From NCBI GenBank assembly GCA_016932435.1, contig JAFGCW010000002.1, positions 1 to 28,070 of the forward strand: DNA of 28,070 nucleotides. Direction: 5' to 3'. This document shows positions 23,252-28,070 of the stretch, in pieces (the stretch's first letter is position 1; every line of letters starts with the position of its first letter). This stretch comes from Dehalococcoidales bacterium (lineage in GTDB: Bacteria > Chloroflexota > Dehalococcoidia > Dehalococcoidales > UBA2162). A model generated the notes under the pieces. It saw nothing but the letters and a program-made list of their open reading frames with translations, was not told the DNA's origin and searched no databases. A program made the translations under genes and the position numbers.

Positions 23252-24192
23252 TGGCTGAAGAAGTTGCAATGAGAGATGTTTACGGGAAGACCCTTGTCGA
23301 ACTGGGCAGGGGAAATCCCGATGTCGTAGTACTGGATGCCGACCTTTCAGCATCGACCCAGACAAAACTGTTCGCAGCCGAATTCCCCGACAGGTTTTTT
23401 GACTGCGGTATAGCTGAGCAGAACATGGTTACGATTGCAGCCGGTCTTGCCGCTTCCGGGAAAATACCTTTTGCCAGCACCTTCGCCGTGTTCGTACCGG
23501 GACGCTGCTTCGACCAGGTAAGAGTATCCATCGCCCAGTCTTCACTCAATGTTAAGTTGGTGGTCACTCACGGCGGGTTAACCGTGGGAGAAGACGGCTC
23601 TAGTCACCAGGCCATCGAAGACCTGTCACTGATAACGTCCATGCCTACCTTTACCGTAATCGTCCCCGCCGACGGCACGGAAACCGCCCGGGCGGTAAAG
23701 ACCGCCGCCGCATTGCAGGGGCCTGTCTATATAAGACTGCCACGCTTGAAGACGCCTGTCTTTTACGGCGATGATTATCAATTCGAGATAGGCAGGGCCA
23801 GCGAACTAAGACCGGGTAATGATGTGACGATTATCGCCATTGGTATAATGGTCGCCGCCGCCCTTGAAGCCGCTGAAAACCTCGCCAAAGAAGGCATCGA
23901 CGCCCGTGTCATAAATATGTCCACGCTGAAACCCATCGACGAAGCCGCTATTATCAAGGCAATACAGGAAACCGGCGCCATCGTTACCGCTGAAGAACAT
24001 CTTGAACACGGCGGACTGGCTTCAGCTGTGGCGCAGGTCGCCGCGAAACACGCTCCGGCACCGATGGAATTCGTTGCCCTTCACCGGTATGCCGAATCCG
24101 GTCCTCCGCCGGAATTGCTAAAGAAATACGGACTGACAGCATCCGATATCGAAGCTGCCGTAAAAAAGGTGCTGAAAAGAAAAGTGAAATGA
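23251..24192 (+). CDS. Transketolase, C-terminal (pyrimidine-binding) subunit
   Basis: 313 residues covering the pyrimidine-binding and C-terminal transketolase domains. The catalytic glutamate that activates TPP is E56 in FFDCGIAEQNMV. LAASGKIPFASTFAVFV, THGGLTVGEDGSSHQAIEDL and the C-terminal EEHLEHGGLASAVAQV motifs are present. It completes the split enzyme with the 22415 subunit. Its stop codon overlaps the start of the downstream selenoprotein candidate by four bases (ATGA). Confidence 0.94.
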   Translation: MAEEVAMRDVYGKTLVELGRGNPDVVVLDADLSASTQTKLFAAEFPDRFFDCGIAEQNMVTIAAGLAASGKIPFASTFAVFVPGRCFDQVRVSIAQSSLNVKLVVTHGGLTVGEDGSSHQAIEDLSLITSMPTFTVIVPADGTETARAVKTAAALQGPVYIRLPRLKTPVFYGDDYQFEIGRASELRPGNDVTIIAIGIMVAAALEAAENLAKEGIDARVINMSTLKPIDEAAIIKAIQETGAIVTAEEHLEHGGLASAVAQVAAKHAPAPMEFVALHRYAESGPPPELLKKYGLTASDIEAAVKKVLKRKVK

Positions 24193-24665
24193 AACTCAAA
24201 CTGACCAAACAGGAAGCCGGAGAACTGGCAGATAAATTGATGCGTGAAGGAGCTCATTGAGGGCCGACGACCGTGCAGGTCATGCACAAGGCCTACGGAT
24301 TCGATGATGATGCCATGCTCTGGGCAGGCACTACCTTCTTCGGCGGTATTTCCGATCACCAGGAAGGCGTCTGCGGAGCGGTATCAGCGATCGGGATAGC
24401 CCTTGGATTACGTTACAGGGACACATCCGGCAACAGCGAGAATGAAAAGAAAGCCCGTGAACTGGCGATTCGGAACACCGGTGAGATAGTCAGGCAGTTC
24501 AAGGAACGATTCGGCACTATCGTCTGTATCGACCTCGTTGGTGTCGACTTCTCAGACCCGGAAGCCGCAAGACGCCATTTCGAGAATCCGCCGTGCGGTA
24601 TTACCGATACCTGCCCCGACTTCGTCAGGTACGTCGTCGAAAAGATGATCGAACTGGAGGAGTAA
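24189..24665 (+). CDS. C_GCAxxG_C_C family redox protein, probable selenoprotein (in-frame TGA = Sec24)
   Basis: 158 residues if TGA at 24258-24260 is read as selenocysteine. The frame opens at ATG 24189, overlapping the transketolase stop (ATGA). After MREGAH comes TGA, then GPTTVQVM, exactly where family members carry their first Cys (GYNC.QAV). The remaining family cysteines follow: C62 in EGVCGAVSAIGIALG (the GCAxxG signature), C113 in IVCIDLVG, and C136/C142 in PCGITDTCPDFVRYVVEKM. A SECIS-like hairpin begins right after the TGA. These proteins are presumed thiol/selenol redox or metal-binding proteins; the biochemical role is not established. A conventional start would be GTG 24273 or ATG 24282, losing the N-terminal helix and the redox residue. 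The alternative is a nonsense pseudogene, but the preserved family residues on both sides and the hairpin argue against it. Confidence 0.85.
24261..24294 (+). promoter_or_regulatory. Bacterial SECIS element for selenocysteine insertion
   Basis: Immediately after the TGA, a lower stem GGGCC/GGCCT (24261-24265 with 24290-24294, including one G-U) encloses an internal loop and a perfect upper stem GTGCA/TGCAC (24273-24277 with 24283-24287). The apical loop is GGTCA. The loop begins 18 bases after the TGA. E. coli fdhF has almost the same apical part (GCA-GGUC-UGC) at nearly the same distance. The loop GGUC is the SelB contact in that system. Confidence 0.8.
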
Positions 24666-24670
24666 AGACA

Positions 24671-25000
24671 ATGCGACGTGACTGGTATTGTGAAGACGTC
24701 TTCTCAGGAAAGCTGGAAGTAAAGAAAATATGGGAAGACGAGAACGTCCTGGTTTTCTATCACCCCGAACCTGCAGCGGAACGCCACGCCGTCGCTGTCC
24801 CCAAGAAACACATCTCCTCGCTCATGGACCCGGCGATAGTCAATGGAGATATCCTTTCCTCGATGATGACCGCCGTTCAGAAAGCCGCCGTCGAGATGAG
24901 TATCGATAAAACAGGCTTCTTCCTCGAATCCAACGCGATTGACCCCGGCGTCACTCCCCATGTCCACTGGCATATTAAGAGCTTTGAGTCGAAGCGTTAA
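24671..25000 (+). CDS. HIT family (histidine triad) hydrolase-like protein
   Basis: 109 residues from ATG 24671, preceded by GGAGGAG at the end of the selenoprotein gene. An upstream in-frame start overlapping that gene by more than 70 bases is less likely. The catalytic histidine triad appears at the C-terminus as TPHVHWHIKSF (H97, H99, H101), and HAVAVPKKHISSLMD is the usual beta-strand/helix block. HIT proteins hydrolyse nucleoside phosphoramidates or dinucleotides; the specific substrate is unknown. It is probably the last gene of the transketolase-selenoprotein transcript. Confidence 0.87.
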   Translation: MRRDWYCEDVFSGKLEVKKIWEDENVLVFYHPEPAAERHAVAVPKKHISSLMDPAIVNGDILSSMMTAVQKAAVEMSIDKTGFFLESNAIDPGVTPHVHWHIKSFESKR

Positions 25001-25033
25001 TCCTGGTTCAAATGAATTCACCCATAAGAACCA

Positions 25034-25062
25034 TTGACTTGCCCTCCATAGTGAACTACACT
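25034..25062 (+). promoter_or_regulatory. Promoter of the lipoprotein gene
   Basis: TTGACT (25034-25039), a 17-bp spacer and TACACT (25057-25062), about 45 bp before the lipoprotein ATG. Confidence 0.55.
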
Positions 25063-25106
25063 CAGATTTATAAGATCGTTCAACATGATAATTGAAAGGG
25101 AATTGA

Positions 25107-25532
25107 ATGAAAAAACTATTAATTCATGTGGTTCTTCTAATGCCCTTCATATTCATACTTTCCTGCCAGTCCACAGTTGAGGAAACAGAGGATACAACGG
25201 AACACATAGTCCAGGAAGAACCTCAATTACAGGTAGATAAACCAGAGGTTTATTTGACTACTCAAAGTGGTGCTATAGCTCAAGGTTATATTCGCAATTC
25301 GGGAAACGTGACAGCCTATTCAATAAAGGTTGAAGCAACATTCTATGACAAGGCTAAGGCCATCCTTGATACCGGAGATGACTTTATCGACAAACTGGAA
25401 ACCGGTGAACAGTGGAAATGGGATGTCAAGTATCGCGGACCCGCCACCGTAGGACTGCCGGAAGTGAAGGTACGTGTATCCTATTATGGTACCGACCAGG
25501 AGATCGATGTACCTATAATCACTTACAATTAA
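25107..25532 (+). CDS. Lipoprotein with a FxLyD-like domain
   Basis: 141 residues. A Lys-Lys N-terminus, a hydrophobic stretch and FILSC give a lipoprotein signal with C20 as the lipidated residue. An acidic linker (EETEDTTEHIVQEEP) follows. The remainder resembles the FxLyD beta-sandwich: AQGYIRNSGNVTAYSIKVEATFYD, then LETGEQWKWDV and a final beta segment. Such proteins are surface-anchored and of unknown function. The ATG follows GAAAGGGAATT, and it has its own promoter. Confidence 0.8.
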   Translation: MKKLLIHVVLLMPFIFILSCQSTVEETEDTTEHIVQEEPQLQVDKPEVYLTTQSGAIAQGYIRNSGNVTAYSIKVEATFYDKAKAILDTGDDFIDKLETGEQWKWDVKYRGPATVGLPEVKVRVSYYGTDQEIDVPIITYN

Positions 25533-25684
25533 GAATTAGGTTCTAATGTCTATTTAACGGTGGCTAAATCCTGAGTTCTATTTTTCATTAGTAAAGACTC
25601 ACTAAAGACTTGTGAACTTTTCGTCTTGAACCTTTGATACCTACGCACATATATTACTTTTCGGTGTAGGCGTTATACTTAGTT

Positions 25685-25846
25685 ATGTTTGGCAGCAAGC
25701 GAGACCTGATATTTTACGCTGTAGCCGGAACCATCATAGGTTGGATAGCTTCACTATTAGGAGCGAACCTTATCGTTATTATGTTTACCTCTTTATTAAT
25801 ACCTCCCGTTATTCTCATCATCATTAGATTATTCAAATTGAGATAA
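25685..25846 (+). CDS. Small hypothetical membrane protein
   Basis: 53 residues with a short charged start (MFGSKRD), two hydrophobic helices (about 9-26 and 28-48) and a basic end (RLFKLR). No family is recognised. The upstream site is weak. Its membrane topology pattern and intact frame are the only support. It lies in the spacer between the lipoprotein and the island junction; the rest of that spacer shows no gene. Confidence 0.4.
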   Translation: MFGSKRDLIFYAVAGTIIGWIASLLGANLIVIMFTSLLIPPVILIIIRLFKLR

Positions 25847-26114
25847 ACGAACATTTCTCTTGTTATATATCTCCCGAACAATTCCTCAAGCTAAACTAGC
25901 CGTATCAGCCAATTTCAAATGCTTACCGCTTAGAAGTTGACAGCGGATTTTTAATCTCCAGTAATCTGGTACGTCGCCGCCCGGTCAGGTTCCAGTAAAC
26001 TCTGTAATGCTAATTTTTCATATCAAGTGCCAGCGACCATAAGGTAAAGACGTATATCCTGATAGACATGAGAAGTCGTTCTGCGAGATTAAAGAGGTTT
26101 TTTAGAAGGAAAGC

Positions 26115-26171
26115 TGGTGCCGGGAGAGGGACTCGAACCCACAAGCCTTATCGGCGGCGGATTTTAAGTCC
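26115..26171 (-). other. 3' fragment of a tRNA-Leu(UAA) gene: probable attachment site at an integration junction
   Basis: Read on the minus strand, the sequence has an anticodon arm with loop CTTAAAA (anticodon UAA, 26166-26164), a long class II variable arm (GCC-GATAA-GGC), a T-loop GGGTTCGAGTCCC, the acceptor 3' strand TCCCGGC, discriminator A and an encoded CCA. The 5' half (acceptor strand, D arm) is absent: the sequence upstream of the anticodon stem is AT-rich and unrelated. The T-stem also has one mismatch. This is the usual remnant left where an element integrates into a tRNA 3' end. Host sequence lies at lower coordinates and the element at higher coordinates. An intact tRNA-Leu would be expected at the other island end, outside the window. 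Confidence 0.8.
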
Positions 26172-26218
26172 TAAAGGTTAAAGACTCCTTAATTATACCA
26201 ATTATATCCGAATTGATG

Positions 26219-26740
26219 TTAACTCAATTTAAGGGTGATTGATATTGTAGATAATATTGAGCACACAATCTTATCAATATAATGCTCAATATCCTTTCTT
26301 CGATAAACATAAATAAATGAAGGATGATGAACTGATAATATATGAGACCCAGATTCAATATTCTGTAGTTTATATGAATAATCGATAGGAAGATGTGGTT
26401 TTATTGGGCTTACTCCCATTTGCATACGTAAGAAAGAAGATACTTGTTGCCCAAGCGTAACCCATATAATAGGCGATGTTTGTATAAGTTCTTTGTGTAA
26501 GTCATCCCATCCTTGTTTCATCTCATGTAAATTCGGATAACGCAATCTACCAGTTTCATCAATCGGTGGGATTCTCACTAGGTTAGTTTTAACCGAGTCA
26601 ATATGGGGAAGTTGGTACGTAATTGTTTCAATAATATCACCTGTACGAGTACCAGGTGAAAGATGTTCGCACATCGGTTTGGCTGATAACCCAATGAAAT
26701 AGATTAAAGGTTTATCTTCATTTTTCTTTCTAGTTATCAA
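26219..26740 (-). CDS. Uracil-DNA glycosylase superfamily-like protein
   Basis: 173 residues from TTG 26740, chosen because GAGGTGA lies eight bases before it and it begins just after the upstream HTH stop; an in-frame GTG at 26776 would overlap that gene by 35 bases. The pattern resembles UDG-fold proteins: a first glycine-rich segment YFIGLSAKPM, KTNLVRIPP in the place of the usual N-V-V-K-x-RPP strand, PIIWVTLGQQVSSFL like the family's I-x-x-LG block, and VHHPSFIYV at the HPS motif. The canonical GEAPG activating motif is not preserved, so catalytic activity is uncertain. It lies in an AT-rich island in tandem with an HTH gene, suggesting DNA or modified-base recognition in a mobile or defence context, which is inference. 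Confidence 0.6.
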   Translation of the reverse strand: MITRKKNEDKPLIYFIGLSAKPMCEHLSPGTRTGDIIETITYQLPHIDSVKTNLVRIPPIDETGRLRYPNLHEMKQGWDDLHKELIQTSPIIWVTLGQQVSSFLRMQMGVSPIKPHLPIDYSYKLQNIESGSHILSVHHPSFIYVYRRKDIEHYIDKIVCSILSTISITLKLS

Positions 26741-26741
26741 G

Positions 26742-26978
26742 TTATACTTCACCTCTGTCTTTCGGTTTAGGCCCACGTTTCGGTTTAGGCAATCTTGTGA
26801 GTTTATATAAATCTAATTCTGTAACAAAATCTGAATTGCCTACTCTGTGTATACTCAGTTTTGCTTCTTTCATTCGATTACGTAACCAGGTATCTGATCG
26901 TTTTATACCAAAGTCCTCCAAGAATCGGAGTGCTTGTTCAATACTGTACAAGGTAATTGGTATCTGTATATTATCCAT
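26742..26978 (-). CDS. Small HTH DNA-binding protein (excisionase/MerR-like) with an AT-hook-like tail
   Basis: 78 residues. The segment YSIEQALRFLEDFGIKRSD followed by WLRNRMKEAKL and IHRVGNSDFVTELDLYKL has the helix-turn-helix plus wing pattern of AlpA/excisionase-like proteins. The C-terminus KPKRGPKPKDRG is basic and resembles an AT-hook. It is followed by the UDG-like gene with one base between them, so the two probably form one operon. A 17-bp perfect inverted repeat lies 22 bases upstream of its ATG and could be its operator. No Shine-Dalgarno is visible, so translation may be leaderless. Nearness to a tRNA attachment site makes an excisionase or control role possible. Confidence 0.6.
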   Translation of the reverse strand: MDNIQIPITLYSIEQALRFLEDFGIKRSDTWLRNRMKEAKLSIHRVGNSDFVTELDLYKLTRLPKPKRGPKPKDRGEV

Positions 26979-26999
26979 ACTACTAAATTATTATAATTT

Positions 27000-27056
27000 T
27001 TTCTGTTTGTCAATAAATAGTCATAATATATGAATGTAATTATTGACAAACAGAAA
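27000..27056. repeat. 17-bp perfect inverted repeat upstream of the HTH-UDG operon
   Basis: TTTCTGTTTGTCAATAA (27000-27016) is repeated in inverse orientation as TTATTGACAAACAGAAA (27040-27056) with 23 bases between. Each arm contains a TTGACA box. For the HTH gene this -35 (27013-27008) is followed at 17 bp by TAATTT. It is a likely operator/promoter region, or the ends of a small mobile unit. Confidence 0.8.
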
Positions 27057-27160
27057 CTTTTAATAGGAATAGTAACACACCAATGTGGTCAAAATGAGTT
27101 GGAAAGCTTAGTAGATCGCCTTATAGGTGTTTATCGTGAGGGTTAATAATTATAAAAGAA

Positions 27161-27981
27161 TCACGAAGTGAGTTTTTCTAATTCTTTCATAGATTTGTCT
27201 AGAGTATTTTCATCGTATTCAGCATAATTGTCTGAAACACAATCGAATGAATTAAAATCACTACTATCCAATATATCTATACGATTTGATATAGGAGATA
27301 TGTTGATACCTTTGTCGAGTAATTCGTTATATAATGCAGTTCCGTGATAAGGTCTAAATCGAAATGGGCTAATTCGTAATCGTACTCCCCTTTTTTCTGC
27401 GTAATTATATAAGCGATACGCTAATTCAAGGGTATCTGTCAATGCGTTTTCACTCTCTCCAGGAAAGCCTAATATAAAATAACACTTAACAGAAATTTGA
27501 GCATCCAGTATTTTTGTTACTGTTTGAAATGCAACGTCTGAAGTAAAAGGCTTATTAATGTGTTGAAGAGTATCATCATTACCCGACTCAATACCTATGA
27601 ATAATTCTCTACATCCAGACTTCTTTAACCTATCAAGCCACTGAGATTGTAGCTCGCGAAAGGTATTTATGTGGGCCATACTTCTCCAACTTACGTTACT
27701 TTCTGGGAATAGCTTAACAGCCAATTCAATGCTTTGCTGATCTCTTAAAAATAAATCATCAAGTATTCTGATACAATTTGTTTCTGGGTACAACTCACAA
27801 ATATCATGTATTTCTTTCCTGAGACTTTCATAGGTTCTGTATCGAGGTTTATTGTGAGGATTGACCGAAGTTGCCGCTGTGCAAAATCCACAATTATATA
27901 TACAACCTCGACTGGTAATAATATGTGCTTCTACTAATCCTAAATCCTGTCTGTGAACAGGTTCATTTGTAAATATAATCC
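27161..27981 (-). pseudogene. Radical SAM protein, 5' part removed by an IS end
   Basis: The minus-strand frame is open from the IS boundary near 27981 to the TGA at 27161. It contains the radical SAM cluster motif CxxxCxxC as RGCIYNCGFCTAATS, then LFIGIESGNDDTLQHINK and YFILGFPGESENALTDT, the SAM-binding pattern of B12-binding-domain radical SAM enzymes such as RSAM/BchE-like proteins. No ATG lies before the cluster motif, the frame runs into a stop inside the IS terminal repeats, and the expected N-terminal cobalamin-binding domain (normally 150 or more residues) is absent. The remnant is about 273 codons. If transcribed it could start internally, for example at TTG 27793, but that product would lack the iron-sulfur motif. 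Confidence 0.75.
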
Positions 27982-28070
27982 TGTTGAGTATTCCGGACTA
28001 AATTGAGCCACAGTTCCGGAGTTTGAGAGCCACCGTTCCGGTAAAAGAGAGCCAGGGTTCCGGCGATAGA
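27982..28070. mobile_element. Terminal end of an IS21-family-like insertion sequence (continues past the window)
   Basis: The end begins TGTTGAGTATTCCGG and then repeats a GAGCCA-N3-5-TTCCGG unit. TTCCGG occurs at 27991, 28014, 28036 and 28058, spaced 23, 22 and 22 bp. Iterated terminal repeats about 20 bp apart, a TG tip, and unit sequences such as GAGCCACCGTTCCGG are features of IS21-type ends, where they are transposase-binding sites. The transposase genes would lie beyond 28070. The element cuts the radical SAM gene. Confidence 0.7.

Noticed and set aside
24258..24260. Nonsense mutation making the C_GCAxxG_C_C gene a pseudogene
   Set aside because: The TGA lies at the family's redox Cys position, is followed by a SECIS-like hairpin, and the rest of the frame is well conserved.
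26115..26200. Complete tRNA-Leu gene
   Set aside because: The 5' acceptor strand and D arm are missing; the upstream sequence is AT-rich and cannot pair with the 3' acceptor strand.
27030..27146. 38-codon open frame on the plus strand
   Set aside because: It lacks a ribosome binding site, starts in the spacer of the inverted repeat, and has no recognisable features; too short to call.
27991..28063. CRISPR-like array from the 22-bp periodic motif
   Set aside because: The units are contiguous and degenerate, with no unique spacers of CRISPR length; they fit IS terminal transposase sites.

Overview
The window reads as a chromosomal segment of an anaerobic bacterium, most likely a Chloroflexota/Dehalococcoidia-type lineage. 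The grounds are gene content only: a corrinoid nucleotide-loop salvage cluster without corrin-ring synthesis genes, a split two-subunit transketolase, CoA-transferase, thiolase and CoA-ligase-like genes, an iron-sulfur flavoprotein, and intergenic palindromes of a kind I associate with that group. The taxonomic call is an inference; no marker here was compared with a database.

Layout. 1-2948 (+): 3' end of a thiolase, a strong terminator, then ilvE and plsY. 2955-6976 (-): a class II aldolase, lexA with its own operator, rpsT, and a long RelA/SpoT-type enzyme. 7204-9158 (+): tyrS, a palindromic repeat, and an Isf-like flavoprotein. 9290-13894 (+): a MerR-family regulator with a MerR-style 19-bp-spacer promoter, followed by two paralogous ABC-exporter modules (ATPase plus ABC-2 permease), the second with its own promoter. 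14085-15251 (-): a CaiB/BaiF CoA-transferase. 15398-19761 (+): cobT, cobS, cobC, a Dph6-like PP-loop ATPase, a methyltransferase and cobU, which together look like one nucleotide-loop assembly operon. 19987-25000 (+): tmk, a CoA-binding (succinyl-CoA-synthetase alpha-like) protein, split transketolase, a C_GCAxxG_C_C family protein and a HIT protein. 25107-25846: a lipoprotein and a tiny membrane protein.

The strongest discovery is at 24189-24665. The C_GCAxxG_C_C protein has an in-frame TGA exactly where the family's first redox cysteine belongs. That TGA is followed at SECIS distance by a hairpin with a GGUC apical loop, much like the E. coli fdhF SECIS. It is very probably a selenoprotein, and ordinary gene calling would truncate it. 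Its start codon overlaps the transketolase C-subunit stop (ATGA), so it is translationally tied to that enzyme.

From about 26172 onward the sequence becomes visibly AT-rich. The change coincides with a 3' fragment of a tRNA-Leu(UAA) gene that lacks its 5' half, which is the signature of an integration junction. The presumed island holds an HTH/excisionase-like protein coupled to a uracil-DNA-glycosylase-fold protein, a 17-bp perfect inverted repeat in front of them, and a radical SAM gene whose 5' part has been cut off by the end of an IS21-type element. That IS end carries four iterated motifs at a 22-23 bp period.
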